DNA of 56,652 nt from Desulfobulbus sp. Tol-SR (GTDB lineage Bacteria > Desulfobacterota > Desulfobulbia > Desulfobulbales > Desulfocapsaceae). The DNA lies in the NCBI GenBank assembly GCA_000769715.1, contig JROS01000001.1, positions 1 through 56,652 on the forward strand, in the 5' to 3' direction. Below, in pieces: positions 45,669 through 55,146 of the stretch (its first letter is position 1; every line of letters starts with the position of its first letter). A program made the translations under genes and the position numbers. A model generated the notes under the pieces. It was not told where the DNA came from and ran no database searches. It saw only the letters and a program-made list of their open reading frames with translations.

Positions 45669-46742
45669 TTAAGGTACCATGATGGGACGCTGGTTGATCT
45701 TACGGTGGTGCGCCATCTCGAACACTTCGTTGATGGAGGCCAGCGGGAAGGTCTTGACAAACGGCTTGAGGTCCATCTTGCCGGCCAGGATCAGATCGAC
45801 GACCGGTCGATAGTATTCCGGCACACAGCCCCAGTTGCCCCGGGCCGTGGCATTGAAGGCCATCAGGTTGGACAGACGGAACTCGGCCATGTCGAGGGTG
45901 AAGCCGACGACCGACAGGTGGGCGCCGAAGGTCAACAGGCCGAAGGCGGTCTTCTGTCCGGCGGCGGTGCCGGATGTCTCGAAGATCTTGATATGGGTGG
46001 TCGACCGCCCCGTCTCCTTGGCGACGCCGTAGACCTTCTTGCGCAGATCCTTGAACGGGATTTCCTTGACGTTGAAGGTCGCATCGACATAAGGAGACAG
46101 ATTTTCGAGCTTCTGCGAATCGACGTCGATTGCCACCACCGCGGCCCCGAAGCTCTTGGCCAGCAGGGCGCCGAAGCCACCGACACCGCCGACGCCGATG
46201 AACACGGCCAGATCCTGCTCGGACAGGCCGGCCTCGATGATCGCCTGATAGGGCGTGGTGATGGCATCGGCCACAACCGACAACTCCTCCAGGGTGATGC
46301 CGGTGGCGCTGATCGGCTGCATGTTCTCGTCGACCGGGACGTTGCACAGCTGCTTGGCCGGCACCACGATATGGCTGGCGAAGCCACCCTGGATGTCGTT
46401 GCCCGGCATCTTCTGGAAGCTGCAGATGTTGCCGCGGCCTTCCTTGCAGGACTCGCATTCGCCGCAGGGCATGACCGCCGGGACTACGACGGCGCATTTG
46501 GCCCATGCTTCGGCCCCGGGGCCGGTCGCCTCGACGATGCCGCTGATTTCATGGCCAAGGGTCAGCGGCAGAGCCGATTTGATCGGAACTGCGTCATAGA
46601 AGAAGCCCAGGTCGGTGTGGCACACGCCGCAGCCGCTGACTTTCAGCAGGACTTCACCGTCCTTCGGCTCGGGAAGGGGAGCTTCCACACGTTCCAGCGG
46701 TTGCTTGGGGTTGACCATCTGCCAGGATACCATTGTTGTCAT
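45669..46742 (-). CDS. bamQ: 6-hydroxycyclohex-1-ene-1-carbonyl-CoA dehydrogenase
   Basis: This zinc-dependent medium-chain dehydrogenase oxidises the 6-hydroxy ring to 6-OCH-CoA with NAD+. It shows GCGVCHTDLGFFYD (catalytic zinc cysteine), LGHEISGIVEATGPGAE, the structural-zinc segment CGECESCKEGRGNIC, and the Rossmann motif VFIGVGGVGGFGALLA. Start ATG 46742 follows AAGGAG; three earlier in-frame codons exist. Length is about 357 aa. It directly precedes bamA, the enzyme using its product. Confidence 0.95.
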   Translation of the reverse strand: MTTMVSWQMVNPKQPLERVEAPLPEPKDGEVLLKVSGCGVCHTDLGFFYDAVPIKSALPLTLGHEISGIVEATGPGAEAWAKCAVVVPAVMPCGECESCKEGRGNICSFQKMPGNDIQGGFASHIVVPAKQLCNVPVDENMQPISATGITLEELSVVADAITTPYQAIIEAGLSEQDLAVFIGVGGVGGFGALLAKSFGAAVVAIDVDSQKLENLSPYVDATFNVKEIPFKDLRKKVYGVAKETGRSTTHIKIFETSGTAAGQKTAFGLLTFGAHLSVVGFTLDMAEFRLSNLMAFNATARGNWGCVPEYYRPVVDLILAGKMDLKPFVKTFPLASINEVFEMAHHRKINQRPIMVP

Positions 46743-46770
46743 AACGACCACTCCTTATCTTGTTTGCGGT

Positions 46771-47607
46771 TCATAGGGAATCCAGATCATGGATGAAATG
46801 TTCCTGCCCGTTGAAAATGAGAAACTTCTCGCCCTTGACCCGGGCGATCATGATGATGCCGAGGTCCCGGGCGAGATTCAGCCCCATGTGGGTGATGCCG
46901 GACCGGGAGATGATGGCCGGTATCTCCATCAACGCCGCCTTCATCACGATTTCCGAGGTGAGGCGGCCGGTGCTGTAAAAGACCTTGTTGCGGCCGCTGA
47001 TCCGGTCCAGCCACATCTTGCCGGCGATGGTGTCGGCGGCGTTGTGACGGCCGACATCCTCGACGAATATCTCCACATTCCCGTCGCTGCACAGCGCACA
47101 GCCATGCACCGCCCCGGCCGACCGGTAGATCTCGTTGTAGGGGGCGAGCGACTTCATCAACCGGCTCAACTGCGACTGGCGCAGGGTGATGGGCTGCAGC
47201 TTGACGGCATAGAGCCCGTCGATCATGCAGCTGAACACGGTGCCCTGGCCACAGCCGGTGGTAACCGTCCGTCCGGTCAGCTTCTCCTTGAGTTGCTCAC
47301 CGCTGCCGTCCTTGGTCTGGATAGAGACGGACTCGGTCGGCCAATCGACCCGGACCGATTCGATGTTCTCGATCTCGGTGATCAGGCGCTGGTTGCGCAG
47401 ATACCCCAGCGCCAGCATCTCCGGTTGGGTGCCGAGCGTCATCAGGGTGACGATTTCATGGCCGTCGACCCGGATCGTCAGCGGTAATTCGCCGGCAATC
47501 TCGACCTGCCTGGTTGCACCCCGTTCGTCGATTACCGAAACGGTATGCGTCGGCCGGACGCCGGCGTCGGTCATGCGAGGACGGTAGTCGCTCACCTGTT
47601 CTTCCAC
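46771..47607 (-). CDS. fdhD: FdhD-type sulfurtransferase
   Basis: FdhD passes sulfur to the Mo/W-bis-pterin cofactor of formate dehydrogenases. The 278-aa protein has LTIRVDGHEIVTLMTLGTQP, FCEDVGRHNA-type FVEDVGRHNAADTIAGKM, STGRLTSEIVMKAALMEIP and SRSGITHMG. The usual C-x2-C sulfur site is not present; the loop reads TTGCGQGTVFSC, with one conserved cysteine and another eight positions on. The gene overlaps the dch stop by 16 bp (GTG start at 47607; ATG at 47574 possible). No formate dehydrogenase is in view. BamB carries a tungsten bis-pterin cofactor, so maturation of BamB is a reasonable inference. Confidence 0.92.
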   Translation of the reverse strand: MEEQVSDYRPRMTDAGVRPTHTVSVIDERGATRQVEIAGELPLTIRVDGHEIVTLMTLGTQPEMLALGYLRNQRLITEIENIESVRVDWPTESVSIQTKDGSGEQLKEKLTGRTVTTGCGQGTVFSCMIDGLYAVKLQPITLRQSQLSRLMKSLAPYNEIYRSAGAVHGCALCSDGNVEIFVEDVGRHNAADTIAGKMWLDRISGRNKVFYSTGRLTSEIVMKAALMEIPAIISRSGITHMGLNLARDLGIIMIARVKGEKFLIFNGQEHFIHDLDSL

Positions 47608-48359
47608 TCGGGACGACGTTTTTCTTCAAAGCTTTTGATGCCTTCAAGGGTGTCCTCGGTATGCATCAACTGGTTGAGGAACATGTCGTTGACGCTTTCC
47701 ATCGCCTCGTTGATCGGCATGCCGACATGCTGGTTGACCGCCTTTTTGTTGAGCCGGATGATCAGCGGACTGGCGTGCTGGATCTCCTTGGTCAGATTGG
47801 CCACCCCTTTTTCCAATGCACCTTCGTCGAAGACATCGCAGACGACTCCCATCTGCTGCATTGCCTCGGCGCTGTAGCGCTTTCCGGTGGTACAGATCTC
47901 GATGGCCCTCGACGGCCCGACCAGCCGAGGCAGACGGACGGCGGCGTAGGGCGGCAGGAAGCCCAGCTTGATCTCGGGCTGGCCAAATACTGCCGATCTG
48001 GCGGCGACGACGATATCGCAGGCGATGGCGACCTCCATCCCACCGCCCAGACAGGCGCCGTTGACGGCGGCGATGGTGGGAACCGACATGGCATGAATCT
48101 GCTTGAGCAGGGCGTCGAAGTTCAGGATCATGTCCGGCGCCAGTTCAGGTTTGTGGTCGAGGACTTCGACGCCGGCACACCAACTGGCCCCCTGGGCGGC
48201 AATGACCACGCATTTCAGCCCGGAATCGCCGTTGAGTTCAGCCAAAATGGCGGTCAACTCCTGCATCATGGCCATGTTCAACACATTGTGCTTCGGACGG
48301 TTGAACGTGATTCGGGCTATGCCGTTTTCCTGTGTCAACTGATGATAGGTAAGCTCCAT
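47592..48359 (-). CDS. bamR: Cyclohexa-1,5-diene-1-carbonyl-CoA hydratase
   Basis: This crotonase-family hydratase adds water to the dienoyl-CoA formed by benzoyl-CoA reductase. It has ITFNRPKHNVLNMAMMQEL, GASWCAGVEVLDHKPELAPD, CLGGGMEVAIACDIVVAA and a substrate-binding VFGQPEIKLGFLPPYAA. The 255-aa length and MQELTAILAEL pattern match Dch/BamR proteins. The ATG at 48359 follows AAAAGGATAA, which is also the end of the 30-codon ORF. The gene sits between the reductase genes and had. Confidence 0.94.
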   Translation of the reverse strand: MELTYHQLTQENGIARITFNRPKHNVLNMAMMQELTAILAELNGDSGLKCVVIAAQGASWCAGVEVLDHKPELAPDMILNFDALLKQIHAMSVPTIAAVNGACLGGGMEVAIACDIVVAARSAVFGQPEIKLGFLPPYAAVRLPRLVGPSRAIEICTTGKRYSAEAMQQMGVVCDVFDEGALEKGVANLTKEIQHASPLIIRLNKKAVNQHVGMPINEAMESVNDMFLNQLMHTEDTLEGIKSFEEKRRPEWKNR

Positions 48360-48366
48360 AATGTCG

Positions 48367-48459
48367 TTATCCTTTTAGTTCTAAATTGCTGAAGAAAATC
48401 GCCGCCATTTCCGCTGGTTCCACGTCATATGTTCCGTTCCAGATGGTATCTTCGGTCAT
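48367..48459 (-). CDS. 30-aa ORF between bamF and dch
   Basis: ATG 48459 overlaps the bamF stop (ATGA), and the frame ends in TAA only 7 bp before the dch ATG, placing it exactly in the spacer. The product begins MTEDTIWNGTYDVEPAEM and continues AAIFFSNLELKG; it is acidic. Translational coupling on both sides suggests a real small gene. Its function is unknown; it could be a small subunit or assembly peptide of the reductase complex. An accidental frame, used only to couple translation, is the alternative. Confidence 0.55.
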   Translation of the reverse strand: MTEDTIWNGTYDVEPAEMAAIFFSNLELKG

Positions 48460-49322
48460 GGCAGCGCCTTTTCAGTCGAAGTGGTTTTTTCTTTCCCGCC
48501 CTTGCGTACAATGGTTCGCTGGTCCAGCGGCAGTGGCGGCGGCACCGGGCCGCCGACAATTTTGGTGACCGCACCGAACCGGGAGGGGCAGGCATTCAGG
48601 CAGGTGCCGCACTTGATGCACTTGTCCTGATCGATGACATGGACCACGCCCTTGCCGCCGTCGATGGCCTCGACCGGGCAGCTCCTGGCGCAGATCATGC
48701 ACGCCTGGCACTTGGCCGGGTCGATATGGTACGAAGCCACCTCAGCGAACAGCCGCTTGATCTCGTCGAGGCTGAAATGACCGTCGTAGGCGGTTTCATC
48801 CTCCAGGCAGACCGTCAGCTTGTCGTGTTTTTCGATCTTGATGTAGGGGACCAGTCGGATGATGTCGGTCACGGCATCTTCAAGCCGGGCCGGCGTGATC
48901 TCCTCGGATTGGCCGATGGGGCCGAGCTCTTTGATCGTCTTGCAGAAATCGTCCACCACCGAGGCAAACAGGTTGCCTTCACCGCCCGACATGAAGGCGA
49001 TGTGCAGCCGCCGCGGATTGAGCCCGATATGCTCGAGGATCTTTTTGCCCAGCAGGGCCAGGTTGAGGGCATGGTAGTTGCCGTGGGTGATGTAGTTGCA
49101 TTCACCCAGCCGGCAGCCGCCGATGAAGACACCATCCGCGCCCTTGGCGAAGGCCCGCAGGATGTGCGCCAAATCCACCCGGCCCGAACACATCAAGCGA
49201 ACCAGCCTCATATTCGTCGAGTATTGCAGTCTGGAAACTCCAGCCAGGTCAGCCGCCCCGTATACTCACCAGTGGCAGACAAAGCCGATGATTCTGGGGG
49301 TGAACATGTGTCCTTTACTCAT
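48456..49322 (-). CDS. bamF: BamF, MvhD-like selenoprotein with C-terminal ferredoxin domain
   Basis: The subunit links HdrA-like BamE to an electron carrier in the class II benzoyl-CoA reductase complex. From ATG 49322 (GAGGAG upstream) it reads MSKGHMFTPRIIGFVCHW, then in-frame UGA, then VYGAADLAGVSRLQYSTN, and continues MRLVRLMCSGRVD, FIGGCRLGECNYITHGNY. In MvhD proteins the UGA position is a cysteine (C-x2-W-C), so selenocysteine is inferred. The C-terminal half has two [4Fe-4S] motifs, CQACMICARSCP and CIKCGTCLNACP. Length with the extension is 288 aa. Ordinary gene calling would begin at 49211 and lose the redox centre. Confidence 0.9.
49266..49268 (-). other. In-frame UGA (selenocysteine) codon in bamF
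   Basis: The TGA follows a Cys-His-Trp triplet and aligns with the second cysteine of the MvhD C-x2-W-C centre. The frame is clean and family-like on both sides for the whole domain. A short stem CTGGA-GTT-TCCAG begins about 22 nt downstream and could be part of a bacterial SECIS. Confidence 0.85.
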
Positions 49323-49343
49323 GGTTCGCAATCTCCTCGCTTG

Positions 49344-52300
49344 TCATTTGACGACTATCGGTTCGGGAAGCAGCGCATCGATCTGGCTTTCGATCTCCCG
49401 GTCGGTGAAATGTTTCAGGACAATGGCCCCGGTGGGACAGACGGCGTTGCACAGACCGTCTCCCTTGCAGATCACCGGATTGACGACGGCCTTCTGGCCC
49501 AGTTTTGTCTTGCGCAACTCAATGGCATCATAGCTGCAGACCTCGATACAGGCGCCGCAGCCCATGCATTGTTTTTCGTTGACCTCGCACACCGCCCCGG
49601 ACACGGTGACGATGTCGTTGGCGAGCAGGGTCAGGGCCCGGCCGGCCGCGCCGTAGGCCTGGTTGACCGCCTCGGGCATATGCTTGGGGTAGTGGGCCAT
49701 GCCGCAGAGAAAGACGCCGCTCGTGGCAAATTCCACCGGCCGGAGTTTGACATGGCCTTCCTGGAAAAACCCGTCCGGTCCCAGCGGCACCTTGAACAGG
49801 CCGGCAATCTCCTGGGCGCCTCTGGACGGGATAACGGCCGCGGCCAATACCAGCAGGTCGGCGTCCAAGGCCAGCTTCTGGCCCAGGATCGGGTCGGGCA
49901 GCGTCACCTGCAGCACGGCGCGGCCGTCATCGGCCTCGGCCGCCTCCACCATCGGCGGATCTTCCGGGGTCCAGCGAATGAAGCGCACGCCTTCGTGGGA
50001 TGCCTCACGGTAGTATGTTTCGTTGAAGCCGTAGGTGCGCATGTCCCGGAAGGCGATGGCGACATCCATCTTCGGGTTGATCGCCTTGAGTTTCAGGGCG
50101 TTCTTGACGCTATGGCTGCAGCAGACCCGGCTGCAGTAGTTGCGGTCCTGGTTGCGGCAGCCGACGCACTGGATCATCACCACGCTCTGGGCCCCGGTGA
50201 CGGCGGTATCGTTTCGGGCAATGCGTTCACCCAGTTCAAGGTGGGTCACGACGCGCTCATCCTGCCCGTACAGGTATTCGGTGGGTTTGTACTCTTCGGC
50301 GCCGATGGCGATGACCGTGGCCCCATGCTCGATGACCGAAGGCCCCCGCTCCGAGGTGATCCGGGTCACGAAGTTGCCGATGTAGCCGGTTGACTCGGTG
50401 ATGACCACCTCGTTGTAGACGTGGATTGCCGGATGGCGGTAGACCCTGCGGATCAGTCGGGCGAGATCGGCCTGGACGTCCTTGCCGTCGATGGTGGAAT
50501 GAAGCCGGCGGGCGTTGCCGCCCAGTTCGGCCTCCCGTTCCAGCAGGTAGACGTCGTGGCCCTGGTCGGCGATGGACAGGGCGCAGGTCATGCCGGCCAG
50601 ACCGCCGCCGACCACCAGGGCCGCCCTGTTGACCGGCAGGTCGAACTCCTGCAAGGGTTCGAGGTTGATCGAGCGGGCCACCGACATGCGGACGATGTCC
50701 TTGGCCTTGGCCGTGGCTGCTTCCTTCTCGCGGGAATGGCACCAGGAGCAGTGCTCCCGGATATTGGCCATATCCAGATAATATTTGTTGATCCCCGCTT
50801 CACGCAGTGTGTCGCGGAACAGCGCTTCCAGGGTCCTGGGGCTGCAGGCGGCGATCACCACCCGATTGAGCGACTTCTCCTTGACGGTGTCGACGATCGC
50901 CTTCATCGAGTTGGTAGCGCAGGAGAAGAGCTGTTGCTGGACGTGGACCACATTGGGCAGCGTCTGGGTGTAGGCGACCGTGTCGGGGACGTCGACCACC
51001 CGGCTGATATTGGCGCCGCAGTGGCAGACGAACACCCCGATACGCGGCTCCGCCGCGGTATTGTCGGTCTCCGGTGGGTAGACTCTTTCGGTGGTCAGTT
51101 TGCCCCGGCGGTAGTTCAGCAACTCGCCGCATTGGGAGCCGGCGGCACTGGCGGTAAAGACCGATTCGGGGATGTCCATCGGCCCCTGGAAGGCGCCGCT
51201 GACAAAGATCCCCGGACGGGTGGTGGCCATCGGGTTGGCGGAATCGATCTGACAGAAGCCGTGGCCGTTGACCTCGATACCGAACTTCTTCGCCAGACCC
51301 TGATAATCCTTGGGCGGGTTGAGACCGACGGAGAGCACGACCATGTCGAACGATTCTTCTTTGACCCCCTCGGATTCGGTGGCATAGCGGACGATGACGT
51401 TTTTGGTTTCCGGGTCTTCACCGACGATCGACACATAACTGCGGATAAACCTGACGTCCGGGAGCTGCTGGGTCCGCTGGTAGAAGGTTTCGAAGCCCTT
51501 GCCGTAGGCGCGCACATCGTTGTGGAAGATCGTGCAGGCGGCATTGCTGTCGTGATCCTTGGTAAGAATCACCTGTTTCTGGGCGTAGGTGCAGCAGACC
51601 GATGAGCAGTAGCCGTTGTCGCCTGCGGTGTCGCGGCGGGAGCCGACGCACTGGATCCAGGCGACGTTGTGGGGATGGCGCCTGTCCGAGGCGCGCAGGA
51701 TCTCGCCCTCGTACGGACCGGTGGCGCACATCAGCCGTTCGTAGTCCATGCCGGTGACGACGTTCTGCAGCCTGCCGTAGCCGTACTCGTCCCGGATCTT
51801 CGGATCGAAAACGTCATAGCCGGGAGAGAGGACGATGGCTGCCACGTTCAGCTCCATCTTCTCCGGGATCTGGTGCAGATCGATGGCGTCGTTCTTGCAC
51901 GCGCCTTCACAGATCCGGCATTTCTTTTCTTTCAGGTACAGGCAGCTCTCGTCGATGTAGGTGATCAACGGGATGGCCTGGGCGAAGTAGATATGGACGG
52001 CCTTGTTGTCGGAGATTTCCTGGTTGTACTGATCGGGATATTTCACCGGACAATACTCGACGCAGACGCCGCAGCCGGTACATTTGTCTTCGATGATGTA
52101 GCGCGGTTTCTTGGTCAGCCTGACGGTAAAGTCGCCAGACTGTCCGTCGACGCTGTCAACGTCGGTGTAGGTGAGAACCTTGATATTGGGGTGCCGGCCG
52201 ACCTCGACCAGTTTCGGTGAAAGAATTCACATCGAGCAGTCGTTGGTCGGATACGTCTTGTCCAGCTGCGCCATGTGGCCACCGATGGCCGGCCCCTTTT

Positions 52301-52442
52301 CGATCAGGTAGACCTTGAAACCGGCGGTGGCCAGATCCAGCGAGGCCTGAATGCCGCTGATTCCGCCGCCGACCACCATGACGTCTCCAAAGTTGCCTTG
52401 ACCCGAACCCTCAGAGCGTTGTACAATCGACTGGTTTTCCAC
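49344..52442 (-). CDS. bamE: BamE, HdrA-like flavin/Fe-S selenoprotein
   Basis: This large flavoprotein is thought to bifurcate electrons in the benzoyl-CoA reductase complex. The start is GTG 52442 after AAAGGA. The first FAD domain begins [18 protein letters not shown] and reaches [18 protein letters not shown], where UGA stands in place of the conserved cysteine, then reads [15 protein letters not shown]. Ferredoxin motifs [12 protein letters not shown] and [15 protein letters not shown] follow. A second FAD domain starts [20 protein letters not shown], and the C-terminus has [18 protein letters not shown] and [16 protein letters not shown]. Total 1032 aa, the double-module length of BamE. 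The part downstream of the UGA alone would be annotated as a 900-aa protein. Confidence 0.93.
52194..52229 (-). promoter_or_regulatory. Selenocysteine UGA of bamE with SECIS-like hairpin
   Basis: The TGA is at 52227-52229. Fifteen nt downstream a stem of CTGGTCG against CGGCCGG (with U-G pairs) closes the loop AGGT at 52194-52211. A short stem with GGU in the apical loop at this spacing resembles the E. coli fdhF SECIS. Confidence 0.75.
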
Positions 52443-52476
52443 GGTTTGTTTCCTTTTTTTCGAAGGATTAGAAGCG

Positions 52477-53019
52477 TTATTTGAGACTTTTTGTAGAAGC
52501 AGACATTCTGGCCACGGCATCCATGACCTTCTGCTTGCCGTGCTTTTCGATCAACGATGCCAAGCCGATGTCCAGCATTTCCTGTTCTTCCACAACTTCA
52601 ACCTCTTCTTCCCGTACCTCCAATACCAGTGCATCGGTGATGCACCACTTGACGCACAAAGGTTCCTCTTCTCCTTCGCACATATCGCATTTCAACGGCA
52701 GGCCTGAATCAGGTTCTTTGAAGTCTTCGCGGGATGGACAGGGTGAACGGCAAAAGGCACACTCTTCATATTCCTTGCCATCTATGACGTAAACGCCCCG
52801 TCCAGCGCATTCAGCTCCGGCGGACTCACCGGCATAGACCGGTATATATATATCTTCCAGTGGATGGCGCAGGACCTGGACCCGGGATCTGGCTGGATTG
52901 TTACTGGAGTATTTGGGCTCGGCGTGAAAGGCTGAACAGATCATTTCACAGGCACGGCAACCGTTGCACAGGTCAGCATTGATTTTAATTGTTTTGACGA
53001 TCTTTTTTTCAGTTGCCAA
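52477..53019 (-). CDS. bamC: BamC, Fe-S electron-transfer subunit
   Basis: This 180-aa ferredoxin-like protein carries electrons to BamB. It begins with a TTG (53019), because AAGGAGG lies 8 nt upstream inside the end of bamB. Cysteine clusters are [46 protein letters not shown], together enough for several [4Fe-4S] clusters, in the pattern of HycB/AOR-associated ferredoxins. The stop-start distance to bamB is 2 bp, so the pair is tightly coupled. BamB and BamC form the core heterotetramer in Geobacter. Confidence 0.92.
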   Translation of the reverse strand: MATEKKIVKTIKINADLCNGCRACEMICSAFHAEPKYSSNNPARSRVQVLRHPLEDIYIPVYAGESAGAECAGRGVYVIDGKEYEECAFCRSPCPSREDFKEPDSGLPLKCDMCEGEEEPLCVKWCITDALVLEVREEEVEVVEEQEMLDIGLASLIEKHGKQKVMDAVARMSASTKSLK

Positions 53020-53021
53020 AA

Positions 53022-55031
53022 TTACACCTCCTTGCCGGTCTCGGCCGGGGTCGTCTCGGAAGGTGCATCCCCATTGTCCGAATAGACGCCGCGTTTCTCA
53101 AACTCTTCATATACATAGTCCAGTCCCAGATTGCGCAGCGCCTCCTCGGTGGGGATACCCTGCTCGTTCCATCCTTTAAATGCGTAGTAGGTGTCCAAGA
53201 GCTCTTTTTCTAAATCTGGGAAGCGCTTCTTCCAGTGATTTTCCGGTGGCTTATCATCTTTTCTGCGCACACCTCGTGTGGTGTTGATGGCCCGCACCAG
53301 GGTACGATAGCGCTTGGCTGCCTTGGTTAAGCTCTCTTCGTCCATGGCAAATCCAGCCCCTGCAGAAATGAATTTTGGATAGTTGTGGATATGATAGGGC
53401 GGTTTGAGCGGAAACGACGACAAACCGGCACACATACCCAAGGCATCGTCGATGTAGTGCATCCGTTCCTGCCAATCAACGATATCGCAGCACATCGCCG
53501 GGGTGGGGTAGAACGGGATCGAATTGTCGCCGCGCGGTTCCCAGTCCAGGAAATACTGTTTGAATTTTTCGTCCGGCACCTGGAACCAATCCTTGACGAA
53601 GGTCTCCCGCTCTTCGCGGGTGGGGAATGGCGCTTGCGGGAACTGCCCCTCGATCTGGGTGATGTTCAGTTTCTCGCCAGTTGCGTACATGAGAAAATAG
53701 ATGGGGTTGAGCATGGACAACTTGAGAGGCAGCTGTTCCGTCTTTTTTATAGTGTTGTGGGCATACTTCTCAGCGCCGTTACCGATCTGCTTGGCTGCCC
53801 AGTAAGTCCCGTTGGCCAGCACATCGCCGATACCTTCCCGTCGGACTATATGATCCAGCAACCAATAAAATCGCCCTTCGTTGTCTTCGGGCATTCCCGG
53901 GAAGTCATCGTCCGTGAGTATCCCATCTGCCAGGAGTTCCAGGGCAAATGCCATAACCTGCGGGGCGGAAAATCCGTCAACCCCATACTCGGTGGCGGCC
54001 TGGGCAATCCCCAGACCGAACTGCAGGTCGGAGAAAGCCGCCATGGTATAGGTGAGCTTGGAGAAACATTTCATCATATATGTTGGTTTATCCGGTGGAG
54101 AAATGGTCGCGCCACATTTCATCGGACAATTGTAGCAGCTGATCAAACGTGTCTGCATGCCCTTCATAGTTGAGGTCCAGTCCTCGGCGATCTGATCGGT
54201 CCAGAAATCTTTACGGCGCTCCCGTGAATTGCCCCACATGAAATTTTCGGTATGCCACTTTTCATCGTGGGTTTTCATCTCCTGGGGCGATCCCAGTCCG
54301 GAAAGGATGGCCATGACTCCAGGGATCGGATTCTTTTCACGGAACTGGATGTACTGCAACACTTCGTTACAGAGGCCAACAAATTCAGCAGGCCGCGCTG
54401 TATGAATATCCTTGGTCCCGCGGACGACAATGGCTTTTACTCCCTTGTCACCCATCACCGCCCCGAGCCCACCCCGGCTGGCACTGGAGCGACCTTGTTC
54501 AATAGAGGCAAAATAGACCCGATTCTCACCAGCCATGCCGATGGCTGCCACCTGGGCCTTGGGTTCCTTGAGTTCCTCGCAGATCAGCTTGGCCGTCTCT
54601 ATGGCACCTTTGCCTCTGAGGTGCGAGGCGTCGCGAATCTCGACCTTGTCGTCCTTGATCCAGATGTAGACCAGGTCGGGGGATTTGCCGCGCAGGATTA
54701 CCTTGTCATAGCCGGCGTACTTCAATTCCGGCGCCCAGAATCCGCCCATCATGGAAAAGGCCAGTAACTGATTCACCGGCGAAATGGTAGTGACGATAGT
54801 CCGGTTGCAGCCTATGGCCGGGGTTCCACACAAAAGACCGGTGCCGAAAATCAGCAGGTTGTTAGGCGAAAAGGCCTCTACTTCCGGGGCTACCCGGTCC
54901 CACATGATCTTGGCATTGGTCCCCAATCCCCCCAGATACAATTGGCTGTCCTCGGGATTGCTGGCTACCCGCTCGATATTGCCGCGGCTCAGATCAATCT
55001 CCAGATTATATCCAGTCTCTGCGTATCTCAT
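53022..55031 (-). CDS. bamB: BamB, tungsten active-site subunit of class II benzoyl-CoA reductase
   Basis: The subunit performs ATP-independent dearomatisation of benzoyl-CoA to cyclohexa-1,5-diene-1-carbonyl-CoA at a W-bis-pterin site. It belongs to the aldehyde:ferredoxin oxidoreductase family. The N-terminal beta domain has LYLGGLGTNAKIMWDRV, followed by SMMGGFWAPELKYAGYDK. A conserved cysteine cluster YNCPMKCGATI with a further cysteine at GMCAGLSSF coordinates the [4Fe-4S] cluster. Length (669 aa) matches BamB. AAGGAAAAGACA precedes the ATG. Gene order D-B-C-E-F is intact. Confidence 0.96.
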   Translation of the reverse strand: MRYAETGYNLEIDLSRGNIERVASNPEDSQLYLGGLGTNAKIMWDRVAPEVEAFSPNNLLIFGTGLLCGTPAIGCNRTIVTTISPVNQLLAFSMMGGFWAPELKYAGYDKVILRGKSPDLVYIWIKDDKVEIRDASHLRGKGAIETAKLICEELKEPKAQVAAIGMAGENRVYFASIEQGRSSASRGGLGAVMGDKGVKAIVVRGTKDIHTARPAEFVGLCNEVLQYIQFREKNPIPGVMAILSGLGSPQEMKTHDEKWHTENFMWGNSRERRKDFWTDQIAEDWTSTMKGMQTRLISCYNCPMKCGATISPPDKPTYMMKCFSKLTYTMAAFSDLQFGLGIAQAATEYGVDGFSAPQVMAFALELLADGILTDDDFPGMPEDNEGRFYWLLDHIVRREGIGDVLANGTYWAAKQIGNGAEKYAHNTIKKTEQLPLKLSMLNPIYFLMYATGEKLNITQIEGQFPQAPFPTREERETFVKDWFQVPDEKFKQYFLDWEPRGDNSIPFYPTPAMCCDIVDWQERMHYIDDALGMCAGLSSFPLKPPYHIHNYPKFISAGAGFAMDEESLTKAAKRYRTLVRAINTTRGVRRKDDKPPENHWKKRFPDLEKELLDTYYAFKGWNEQGIPTEEALRNLGLDYVYEEFEKRGVYSDNGDAPSETTPAETGKEV

Positions 55032-55146
55032 TGTCTTTTCCTTGTGCTGTCGCTAATTTACTTCAGATTTACCGGTAAAACTCAACCAACCGGAAAATCC
55101 ACTATCCAGACTCTCGGGATGAATTTCACCTGTTTGCCGGCATTCG

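Noticed and set aside
48429-50393. Open plus-strand frame of 654 codons
   Set aside because: It is the complement of bamF, bamE and their spacer; it has no ribosome site or domain pattern, and the minus-strand proteins explain the region.
49266-52229. bamE and bamF as pseudogenes with nonsense codons
   Set aside because: Both stops are UGA at positions where the families have a redox cysteine, and homology continues in frame, so selenocysteine is the better reading.
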